From NCBI GenBank assembly GCA_021817025.1, contig JAKAWF010000114.1:1-9266 (forward strand): a stretch of DNA of 9,266 nt, given 5' to 3'. The stretch is from a bacterium (lineage in GTDB: Bacteria; Chloroflexota; Dormibacteria; UBA8260; Bog-877). Below, in pieces: positions 1-5,533 of the stretch. The position numbers and the translations under genes were made by a program. The first letter of the stretch is position 1; each line of letters begins with the position of its first letter. The notes beneath the pieces are model-generated. The model saw only the letters and a list, made by a program, of their open reading frames with translations, was not told where the DNA came from and did not search any database.

Positions 1-242
1 TCTGCGTTCTGGGCTACCTGATGGAGAACCACCTGCGCCAGCGGTTGCTCCAGGCCGGCGCTGTCTACAGCGCCCGGGCGGTGCTCGAGGCGCTGGAGCC
101 ACTTCGGGTGGTCACCTACGACCTCCCCGGCGTCCCGGTCCCGATCCGGGCCTGTACCCGGCCCACCCCCGAAGCGCTGGCCGTGGCCTCGGCCCTGGGC
201 TACACCCTCCCCGCCCGGCTACCCCTCACCCCCGCAGCCTGA
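1..242 (+). CDS. IS1634-like transposase, C-terminal fragment (cut by window edge)
   Basis: The frame is open from the first bases of the window and ends at TGA 240-242, giving about 79 visible residues. The upstream DDE catalytic region is not in the window. The visible part has the features of an IS1634-type C-terminus: a helical stretch ending LMENHLRQRLLQ, then a segment around ARAVLEALEPLRVVTYDLPG, then a PTPEALAVASALG motif close to the end. The ATG at 21 is internal, not a start. The family call rests on this C-terminal pattern only; another DDE transposase family with a similar tail is possible. The copy at 9064-9266 matches 60 of 65 comparable residues, so the two are related but diverged elements. 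Confidence 0.6.
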   Translation, partial: CVLGYLMENHLRQRLLQAGAVYSARAVLEALEPLRVVTYDLPGVPVPIRACTRPTPEALAVASALGYTLPARLPLTPAA

Positions 243-332
243 CCCAGCCCCACCCCGTCCCAACTCGATGTTGTGACGCGACCAGCCAAATGTGATCTCC
301 CTTCCGTCGGCACGAGTCAACGTCGGGCTCAG
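1..332 (+). mobile_element. 3' end of an IS1634-like insertion sequence (left copy)
   Basis: This segment holds the transposase C-terminus followed by about 90 bases running to the IS terminus. It matches the reverse complement of about 8974-9266. The match continues past the stop codon through CTCGATGTTGTGAC and on to GTCGGGCT near 321-329, then stops. That limit marks the inner end of the element to within a few bases. The rest of the element lies outside the window, so its other inverted repeat and any target duplication cannot be seen. The recombinase reading frame becomes recognisable exactly where the match ends, which supports an insertion junction near 330. Confidence 0.7.
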
Positions 333-625
333 AGCAGGAGGTCCGCCGCACTCTCGCCCTCGCCCAGAGGTACGAGCACTCCCCTGATCTGCGCCGCTGG
401 GTGGGCTACGTGGCGCTCACCATCCTGGCCGGCACGGGCATCCGCAAGGGTGAACTGCTTGGTCTACAAACCGCCGATGTGGATCTGGTGCGCCACCGAC
501 TGAGGGCGATCGGCAAGGGCTCCAAGCCGCGCACCGTCCCCTTCGGCCTGCCACAGCGGTTGTGCTCGCCACATATCTGGAGGACCTCCGTCCCCGCCTG
601 CCCCAGTCCCCCTGCTTTATGGCGG
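332..625 (+). pseudogene. Tyrosine recombinase (XerC/phage integrase-like) fragment, frameshifted
   Basis: Reading from 332 (frame of position 401), the protein runs EQEVRRTLALAQRYEHSPDL and on through GYVALTILAGTGIRKGELLG, LQTADVDL and GKGSKPRTVPFGLP. This is the start of the catalytic domain of a tyrosine recombinase, with the first catalytic Arg in the GxRxGEL motif (here GIRKGEL). At about 551-556 one base is missing. The same protein resumes in the next frame (codons from 556) as AVVLATYLEDLRPRLPQSP and ends near DPRS. The normal N-terminal SAM-like domain is absent because the IS1634-like end abuts position 332. The downstream HxxR and Tyr motifs are not recognisable. The gene is therefore broken at both ends and frameshifted, and cannot make an active recombinase. 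Such a remnant fits an old integrative element or a chromosomal Xer-like gene destroyed by IS insertion. Confidence 0.7.
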
Positions 626-981
626 ATCCGCGCTCCATTGCTGTGGCCAGTGCACTGCAGTCCGCCCGGCTGCTGCCCGCCCGAACGCTGGAGGCCGCCT
701 CCATCGCCAGCGATTTGCCCGAGGCGGCCGCAGCCCTGGTCCTGTCCAGGGCCAACCACGTCCCGGTGCCGCTGGCGCCCCTGCTGAAGGCCTACGGGAG
801 AGAAGCGCTGACGGCCGTCGACCGGGCCGGCACCACCTTGGACCTCCTCGCCGGCGCCGAGGCCGGACTCGGCCGGCCAATCGCGGGGATCACCGGGAAC
901 ACGTCTCCGGGCGGCTATCTCGACGTACGCGTAGAACCCGCGAGGGATGACCTCAACGGAGCGCTCCGTGCGGAGGGATGA
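626..981 (+). other. Open frame continuing from the recombinase fragment, unidentified
   Basis: After the recombinase similarity fades near 625, the same frame stays open to TGA 979-981. The sequence is alanine- and leucine-rich and looks helical (for example LPEAAAALVLSRANHVPVPL and LLKAYGREALTAVD). It does not contain the expected recombinase HxxR or terminal Tyr motifs, and I do not recognise a family. It has no start codon of its own with a ribosome binding site and is most likely the remnant of another gene fused to the broken recombinase by rearrangement. In DNA this GC-rich, chance open frames of this length also occur. Confidence 0.25.
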
Positions 982-987
982 GACCTG

Positions 988-1299
988 TCAAAACAGCTCC
1001 TCTGCCTGTTCGGACGACAGGCGAGCCTGTCCCACGATGATGTCAAGCCGGCAAGCGATCTCATGTTCAGTCTCATTGCACTGCTCTTCTGCGACGACCA
1101 GGTCAAGACCAGGGTCGGTGAGAAGAACCGTTACCCGCGACCTTCCCCGAGGGCTCTCATGCTCTGGTGCGGCCGTACCTGAACTTCGTGCCCTGTGGAG
1201 GATCGCCAAGAGTGCCCAGCGCGACCCTCCCCGACCTCGGGAGGAAGGGCCCAGGCACACGCCGGCACTGGCGGCTCTCCGCCCTTCCGGGGAACTCAA
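988..1299 (-). CDS. Doubtful small ORF on the minus strand
   Basis: The frame could code for 103 residues from a TTG start. Only the C-terminal half (about 988-1150) looks protein-like, with LTDPGLDLVVAEEQCNETEH and a mixed acidic, helical end finishing AEELF. The N-terminal half is Arg/Gly/Ser-rich and reads like translated GC-rich noncoding DNA. No ribosome binding site is visible before the TTG, and I do not recognise a family. It may be the 3' end of a decayed gene whose 5' part is lost. The CCTCCCCGA/TCGGGAGG near-palindrome at 1226-1244 lies inside it. Confidence 0.2.
   Translation of the reverse strand: MSSPEGRRAASAGVCLGPSSRGRGGSRWALLAILHRARSSGTAAPEHESPRGRSRVTVLLTDPGLDLVVAEEQCNETEHEIACRLDIIVGQARLSSEQAEELF
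1226..1244. repeat. Short GC-rich hairpin
   Basis: CCTCCCCGA (1226-1234) and TCGGGAGG (1237-1244) are inverted repeats with a single bulged C and a very short loop. There is no T-run on either side, so a classical terminator is not supported. It lies in a region with no convincing gene. Confidence 0.3.
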
Positions 1300-1331
1300 G
1301 CTGATCCCGTTGTCACACCCGTCGCCGGACC

Positions 1332-1391
1332 GGGCACTGTCGAACCCGAGTCAAAGTAGATAGTGCCCTCTTACGCTTCTCCGGTAAGCGT
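1332..1391. repeat. Two small inverted repeats next to the istB remnant
   Basis: GGGCACT (1332-1338) is repeated inverted as AGTGCCC (1362-1368), with 23 bases between. Immediately after, ACGCTT (1373-1378) pairs with AAGCGT (1386-1391) across a 7-base loop. The second repeat lies inside the IstB C-terminal coding remnant. The first overlaps its end and what would be the 3' end of the old IS21-like element. They could be relics of an IS end or simple RNA hairpins; no T-run supports a terminator. Confidence 0.3.
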
Positions 1392-1475
1392 TGTGGACCA
1401 AGCGGCCCAGCGTCGCGCCGGCCAGGGGCATTCGCCAACGCGTCGTGCCACATCACCACCGTGTACTGCCTGACC
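1355..1475 (-). pseudogene. istB: IS21-family IstB (ATPase helper) C-terminal remnant
   Basis: On the minus strand, one frame reads QYTVVMWHDALANA. After a one-base shift near 1430, the next frame reads PLAGATLGRLVHNAYRRSV and ends at a stop at about 1352-1354. Joined, this is the typical C-terminus of the IS21 transposition helper: family members read like QWHD..G.P.LADAILDRLVHNAYRI, where RLVHNAYR is characteristic. Only about 40 residues remain. The Walker motifs and the IstA partner, which would lie at higher coordinates on this strand, are gone and replaced by the DNA leading into the FkbM gene. The fragment is non-functional and marks the end of an old IS21-like element near 1310-1355. 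Confidence 0.55.
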
Positions 1476-1681
1476 TCGCGACGGCCCCCGCCGCCCAGCA
1501 CTGCGGCACCGTCAACTTCAGCACGCCTCCGCGGAGTGCCGACCAACCCACGCCCGTACCCAACGCTGCCTCCGAAGTCCATCGGGCCCTGCCGTCGTCA
1601 CGTCCATCGACCCTGGCGGGCCGCCTGCCCGCCGCAGCTCGCGCCGGCACGGCACCAGAAGCCTACTGACTGATCCACGCC
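1476..1681. other. GC-rich stretch with no recognisable gene
   Basis: All frames here give Pro/Arg/Ala-rich translations without recognisable motifs on either strand. It lies between the IstB remnant and the FkbM gene and probably contains decayed mobile-element DNA plus the upstream region of the methyltransferase gene. Confidence 0.4.
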
Positions 1682-1690
1682 TGCTACAGT
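1682..1690 (+). promoter_or_regulatory. Candidate extended -10 promoter of the FkbM gene
   Basis: TGCTACAGT fits an extended -10 element (TG, one base, then TACAGT at 1685-1690). No good -35 hexamer is found at 16-18 bases spacing; CTGACT at 1666-1671 is too close. A start site about 7 bases downstream would fall near 1697, giving an almost leaderless transcript for ATG 1701 or a leader of about 45 bases for ATG 1743. Confidence 0.35.
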
Positions 1691-1700
1691 CTTGGCAACT

Positions 1701-2672
1701 ATGGCACCAACCGAACTCATCGGAGGAACGGGGCAAGAGCCGATGCACGTGACGCGGTCGAGGCGGACCACGGTCGTGCTTGCCGTGGTCCGAGTGGCCC
1801 GCCGCCTGTTCCGTGGGCGCAGCGTGCAGCAGAACCGCATGACAACTTGGCTGTACCGACGCGTAATGCGCGCGAGCTCATCCTCAACGGGTCTAACGGA
1901 GATCAACTTTCGTGGAGCGTCGTTCTTACTGCCAGCGACGGACGTAACCATAGTGCCGTCCCTAATGCTGGGCGATTACGAGACCACCGCCCTCCAGATG
2001 TTCATGCTTCTGGTGGGTGACTTGGAATCGCGGGCTGCGGTCCTTGACGTTGGGGCGAATGTGGGCGTCTACTCAGTGCTGGCAGCACGGTCTAAGCTCG
2101 GCAAAGGTACAGTGTATGCGTTCGAGCCAGTATCCGCAAACATAGCGCTTCTGGAGGGGAATCTCGCACGCAATGGCATCACTAGCGCCACTATCGTGCC
2201 TAAAGCAGTGGGTGCGTCCCCTGGCTCGCTTCGGATCTACCTATCGCGGGAAGATGCAGGGACACATTCGGCGGGAGGTCAAGGCAATGACTTCCAAGAC
2301 GTTGCAATGATTACTCTGGACGACTTTGCCCGTCGGCGCAATATCATCGTCGGTGCGATCAAGATTGATGTCGAAGGGTACGACGGGTTCGTCTTGGAGG
2401 GAGCGAAGGCACTGATTCGGGCGCAAGAACCGATGCTACTCGTTGAGTACACCCCAGCCGCTCTCGAACAGTGTGGCTATGCAGTCGATCGATTCTGTCA
2501 GACACTGTTCAGTCTCCCGGGAGTATGGTACTGGGTTGATGAGCGCCATGCTTGTCTTACCCCATTGCGTGAGCCCCGCGATCTCTACGGAATTCAGTGG
2601 AACAGGGCGTCATCTTCGAATATTCTGGTCACCAAGCCTTCCGCTCTGCTCTTGCCCTTTCTTAGTGGATAG
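1701..2672 (+). CDS. FkbM-family SAM-dependent methyltransferase
   Basis: The family transfers a methyl group from S-adenosylmethionine, usually to a hydroxyl of a sugar or polyketide, and is common in surface-glycan loci. Counting from ATG 1701, motif I is VLDVGANVGVYS (about residues 114-125), the acidic ribose-contact motif is AFEP (about 140-143), and the family signature IKIDVEGYDGFVLEG is at about 220-234, followed by LLVEYTP. The length of 323 residues suits the family, and the frame is intact. Start choice is uncertain: TTG 1692, ATG 1701 and ATG 1743 are in one frame after the stop at 1671. None has a well-spaced Shine-Dalgarno; GGAGG at 1722-1726 is 16 bases from ATG 1743. An Arg-rich, hydrophobic N-terminus precedes the catalytic domain. 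Codon use is less GC-biased than in the flanking IS DNA, suggesting separate origin. The methyl acceptor cannot be told from sequence. Confidence 0.88.
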   Translation: MAPTELIGGTGQEPMHVTRSRRTTVVLAVVRVARRLFRGRSVQQNRMTTWLYRRVMRASSSSTGLTEINFRGASFLLPATDVTIVPSLMLGDYETTALQMFMLLVGDLESRAAVLDVGANVGVYSVLAARSKLGKGTVYAFEPVSANIALLEGNLARNGITSATIVPKAVGASPGSLRIYLSREDAGTHSAGGQGNDFQDVAMITLDDFARRRNIIVGAIKIDVEGYDGFVLEGAKALIRAQEPMLLVEYTPAALEQCGYAVDRFCQTLFSLPGVWYWVDERHACLTPLREPRDLYGIQWNRASSSNILVTKPSALLLPFLSG

Positions 2673-2897
2673 TGCGCCGAGCTGTGGCCTGGCAGCAGGG
2701 AGGTGAAATAGCAAGAAGGAAGGAGGAATACAAGTGGTAGGCTGAACAGGTACGGCGCGGTGTGAGTTGCGGATGCACCGGCATGGGAGGCGGAGGTGCC
2801 TGCCCGGTGAAGTTGCCGAGGTGGAGCGACCCCGAGGTTGCTAGGAGCGTGGGTCAGTACCGTCCCAGTGGGGGGGTGAAGGTGGGAACATCTGTGC
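2673..2897 (+). other. Purine-rich, structured-looking leader; possible group II intron 5' fragment
   Basis: This stretch has no convincing gene. It begins right after the FkbM stop with GTGCGCC, which fits the 5' consensus (GUGYG) of bacterial group II introns. It continues with features resembling intron domain I: GGGAGGTGAAAT, AGGTACGGCGCGGTGTGAG and GAGCGTGGGTCAGTACCG. Several segments could pair, such as CGAGGTGG with CCCCGAGG (about 2817-2837). No reverse-transcriptase frame and no domain V/VI follows, so it would be a 5' truncated-off piece. The identification is from pattern memory only. The alternative is the ordinary upstream region of the IS1182-like element that starts at 2898. 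Confidence 0.3.
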
Positions 2898-3095
2898 ATG
2901 AGTTCAACACCCCCTAACGATCCGGACGTGCTCTTCGACATTGGCGACTCGGTGACGGTGCAGGAGGCGCCAGTGGTACCGGCGGGCAAGAACAAGACCT
3001 TCCACCCGTATGACCCAGCGCAGGGATTCCTGCTGCCTCCGAGCCTGGATAACTGGGAGCTAGCCTCGGAGCTTCATCAAGGGGCGGCTGAGTAG
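2898..3095 (+). pseudogene. IS1182-like transposase N-terminal fragment, interrupted by the IS1380 element
   Basis: Starting at ATG 2898, the protein reaches FHPYDPAQGFLLPPSLDNW at its residues 36-54. This is the typical opening of IS1182/IS5-group transposases (F.PYDP.Q..LLPPSL..WLPEDHLA). The similarity ends after the Trp codon at about 3055-3057, exactly where the inverted repeat of the IS1380 element begins (3059/3060). The last dozen codons to TAG 3093-3095 are therefore IS1380 DNA read through by chance. The catalytic core of the transposase is absent, and no continuation is found beyond the right end of the IS1380 element at 4751. The fragment is non-functional. Confidence 0.6.
3059..3068 (+). 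repeat. Left inverted repeat of the IS1380 element
   Basis: GCTAGCCTCG; nine of ten bases match the reverse complement of 4742-4751 (the outermost base differs), and matching becomes partial further in. Confidence 0.65.
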
Positions 3096-3140
3096 CGGAG
3101 CTCAGTTGCGGAAGTGCCCTCCTGGTAAGGGAAACTGTGG

Positions 3141-4540
3141 GTGTTCACGACCACGATTGCGACCAAGAAGGGCATCACCTTGAGGGTGAAGTTTAACCAC
3201 CGGCCACGGGTGGTGGTGCGGGGGAGATGGCGGGGGCCTCGTGGGCCAAGCTGGGGGCCGGCTGCTGGCGGAACTGGTGGAACGGAGCGGGCTCGAAGCG
3301 GAGCTGTCCCGGGCGCTGGCACCGCTTGGCCAAGAGGGTCCGGCGTCACGACCCGGCCTGGGAGCTGGTGGATCAAGCGGTGGCGCCGGCGGCAGGCGGG
3401 GAGTGCATCTCGGACCTGGCCATGCTGCGGCAGCAACCGGAGTTGTTCGGAGAGGTGGCCTCCACTTCCACCGCCTGGGCGGGTGCTGGACTCCATCGGC
3501 CCGTGGCTCCCGGCGCGGCTCGCCACCGCCACCGCCAGGGCGCGGACCAGGGTCTGGAACCGGGGGCTGTCTCCTCAGGGGTTGACACTGGACTTCGACG
3601 CCACCCTGGTGGAGGTGGAGTCGGAGAACAAGGAGCAGGCCGCTCTCAACTACAAGCGTGGCTATGGGTATCCTCCCCTGCTGGTGTCCGTGGACCAGAG
3701 CGGCAAGGCACTGGGAGGAGTCCTGAGGCCGGGCAACGCCGGCTCCAACATCGCCCAGGACCAACCTCACCCTGCTGGACGAGGCGCTCGCTCAGCTTCC
3801 CACGCCGGCGAAGAGATGGTACCCGGACCGGGACCTGGAGGCGCTCGTGCGTTCGGACTCGGTAGGCGCCAGCCACGGCTTGGTGGACGCCATCGTGAGC
3901 GGGGGTGGAGTTCTCGGTGGGCTTCGACCTCACCGAGCCGGTGCGGGAAGCCATCCTCAAGGTGCCAGATGGAAGCTGGGTCGCCGTCCTCACCAAGGAG
4001 ATGGAGGAGCTGGAGGACGCCGAGGTGGCGGAAATCACCTCTCTGCTCGGCCTCTGCAGATGGCCAAAGGGATCAAGAGTCCTGGTGCGCGGGGAACAGC
4101 CCCACCCCGGATCCAACTACAACCTCTTCGAACCCCACGGACTGCGCCACCAGGCGCTGATTGCCAACTCCTGAGATCCTGCCATCGCCTATCTGGGGCC
4201 CGCCACCGGCTCCACGCCCGGGTCGAGGACCAGATCAAGGACGCCAAGGACTGCGGCTTGGCCAACTTCCCCTGCCACAGCTCCTGGGTGAACCAGGTCT
4301 GGCTCTTCCTGGTGCAGCTGGCTCAGAACCTGCTCTGCTGGGCCAAGCGGCTCTGCCTGGGTCGTGACTACCTGCTGGCCCGGCCCAAGTGCCTGCGCTA
4401 CCAGCTGCTCCAAGTCGCCGGGCGGCTGGCCCGGTCCGGCCGCCGCACCATCCTGCGGCTCGATGCCAACTGGCCCCGGGCGAGGGACCTGGAACTCGCA
4501 TTCCAGGGCTCTGCCCATCAGCCCCTGAGCCGGCCCGAGG
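3141..4540 (+). pseudogene. IS1380-family transposase, multiply frameshifted
   Basis: A DDE transposase can be followed along the whole element but only by changing frame. GTG 3141 opens the N-terminus (about 3141-3215). Then come AGGRLLAELVERSGLEAEL (about 3225-3335) and RRHDPAWELVDQAVA ... ISDLAMLRQQPELFGEVAS (about 3335-3480). RVLDSIGPWLPARLA and LDFDATLVEVES ... LLRPGNAGSN-like sequence follow (about 3480-3768), then LVRSDSVGASHGLVDAIV (about 3769-3900), EFSVGFDLTEPVREAILKV (from 3905), and RHRLHARVEDQIKDAKDCGL onward (about 4198-4540). The three acidic residues of the catalytic site are expected in LDFDATL, VRSDS and ARVEDQ, and all three motifs are still visible. There are at least five frame changes and an in-frame TGA at 4172-4174, so no active protein can be made from one frame. 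The neighbouring sugar genes are intact, which argues for real decay over sequencing error. Confidence 0.82.
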
Positions 4541-4741
4541 TTGGCGACGACAGGGAGGGGTCAACGCAGTCCAGGCGCGTCCTACTCCGACCCGCGAACG
4601 CACCACGGGCCGCCCACCGACCCCCTTGAAGGAGCTCGTCCCCACCTCTCGCCCGCCGCGGCGGGGGTCGTGCCGGGCTGGGCACGGCCGCACCGCCCAC
4701 CGGCCACCGAATCCCCTGCTTTCGGAGCGCTACGTGAGAAT
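4541..4741. other. 3' non-coding part of the IS1380 element
   Basis: Beyond the end of transposase similarity, the DNA up to the right inverted repeat is GC-rich with Pro/Arg-rich translations in all frames. I see no gene or accessory cargo in it. Confidence 0.5.
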
Positions 4742-4751
4742 CGAGGCTAGG
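4742..4751 (+). repeat. Right inverted repeat of the IS1380 element
   Basis: CGAGGCTAGG is the inverted counterpart of 3059-3068. Just inside it, ACGTGAGAAT resembles the inner part of IS1380-family termini. Confidence 0.65.
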
Positions 4752-4760
4752 TTATGTGCC

Positions 4761-4766
4761 TATACT
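4761..4766 (+). promoter_or_regulatory. Candidate -10 box just outside the IS1380 right end
   Basis: TATACT differs from the TATAAT consensus at one position and lies 10 bases outside the IS terminus. A -35 at 17 bases spacing would fall in the IS end (about 4738-4743, GAATCG), a poor match, so a hybrid promoter is possible but weak. It is the best sigma-70-like -10 in the roughly 240-base stretch (4752-4990) before the acetyltransferase gene. The rest of that stretch shows no gene. Confidence 0.3.
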
Positions 4767-4990
4767 TTCTGGAACCACCAACCCCGGGCTGACGCCCAGA
4801 TGCCCTACTGAGCTCCTCCGGCACCCAGTTGCGATAGAACCTAGGTCCAATTCAATTTCAACTGGGCCCCACCCCCGCGTCAGGAGGCCCGGGCACCGGC
4901 CTGGCGCTCCCCCTGCTCCATCAACCAGAGACCCAGGGTTGCATGACCTTCAGGCACATGTCGAGAGTCCTGGTACCATTCCGTGCAGTA

Positions 4991-5530
4991 ATGGGTTTGC
5001 CTAGCTCTCCGCAGCCAACCTATATCCATCCAACGGCCATCGTCGAAGCAGGGGCAACTATTGGGCCGGGGGTCAAGATTTGGCACTTCGCCCATGTTCG
5101 CAGTGGCGCTAGAATCGGCTCAGAGACGCAGCTAGGCCATGCGGTTTATGTCGATGCGGGCGCCGTCATCGGTGCTCGCTGCCGCGTGCAGAACTTTGTC
5201 TCCGTTTACGCCGGCGTCGACCTCGCCGACGATGTATTCGTAGGTCCTTCGGCTGTCTTCACGAACGATCTTCTCCCGCGCGCTCACAATGCCGCTTGGC
5301 GCCTCGTCCCCACCAAAGTCGGCCGCGGTGCCTCCATCGGAGCGAACGCCACGATCATCTGCGGGGTAACGATCGGCCCATGGGCCATGATCGGTGCCGG
5401 CTCCGTTGTCAGCCGAGATGTGCCAGCACACCAGCTCGTCTTGGGGAACCCGGCGCGACTCCGTGGCTGGGTGTGCGAATGCGGACAAGTCGTTCCGAAC
5501 CGTCCACCACACGGATGCGACCATGTGTAG
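4991..5530 (+). CDS. Left-handed beta-helix N-acetyltransferase, WbpD/WlbB-like
   Basis: WbpD/WlbB enzymes acetylate the 3-amino group of UDP-2-acetamido-3-amino-2,3-dideoxyglucuronate using acetyl-CoA, in the cytoplasm. From ATG 4991 the protein is 179 residues; WbpD-type enzymes are about 190. It is built of hexapeptide repeats: IHPTAIVEAGATIGPGVKIW at the start, then GARIG, AVYVDAGAVIGARC, ATIICGVTIGPWAMIGAGSV. The loop segments QNFVSVYAGV and VFTNDLLPRA are typical of this subfamily, as is the end NPARLRGWVCECGQVV with paired cysteines. In-frame ATGs at 4943 and 4961 would add unrelated residues, and ATG 4991 fits the family N-terminus best. No strong Shine-Dalgarno is seen. The gene leads a tight + strand cluster, with 3 bases to the next start. 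Other sugar O- or N-acetyltransferases share this fold, but the partner genes favour this role. Confidence 0.85.
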   Translation: MGLPSSPQPTYIHPTAIVEAGATIGPGVKIWHFAHVRSGARIGSETQLGHAVYVDAGAVIGARCRVQNFVSVYAGVDLADDVFVGPSAVFTNDLLPRAHNAAWRLVPTKVGRGASIGANATIICGVTIGPWAMIGAGSVVSRDVPAHQLVLGNPARLRGWVCECGQVVPNRPPHGCDHV

Positions 5531-5533
5531 TCG

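Larger units (their letters stand above)
3059..4751 (+). mobile_element. IS1380-family insertion sequence, full length but decayed
   Basis: The element is about 1.69 kb, the usual size for the family. It is bounded by inverted repeats: CTAGCCTCG at 3060-3068 and CGAGGCTAG at 4742-4750, with weaker matching further in. The right end, ACGTGAGAATCGAGGCTAGG, resembles known IS1380-family termini such as those of ISEcp1, which begin CCTAG and contain ATTCT.ACGT. It carries one transposase gene, broken by several frameshifts. The left end interrupts an IS1182-like transposase fragment. The bases outside the two ends (left ...ACTGGGA, right TTATGTG...) do not form an evident target duplication, and the right flank does not continue the interrupted gene. 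One side has therefore been rearranged since insertion. Confidence 0.75.

Noticed and set aside
1313..1669. GC-rich ORFs on both strands (89, 92, 65, 70 codons)
   Set aside because: Apart from the short IstB remnant, the translations are Pro/Arg/Ala-rich without motifs, and none has a convincing start.
3077..3770. Long minus-strand open frames (151 and 222 codons) opposite the IS1380 element
   Set aside because: They are Pro/Arg-rich shadows of the frameshifted transposase, whose motifs are clear on the + strand; no motif is seen in them.
3227..4629. Several separate + strand genes in overlapping frames
   Set aside because: They are pieces of one IS1380 transposase in different frames; motif order along the element is that of a single protein.
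4389..5004. ORFs of 140, 69 and 82 codons around the IS1380 right end
   Set aside because: Low-complexity, Pro/Arg-rich translations crossing the IS boundary; no ribosome binding site and no family resemblance.
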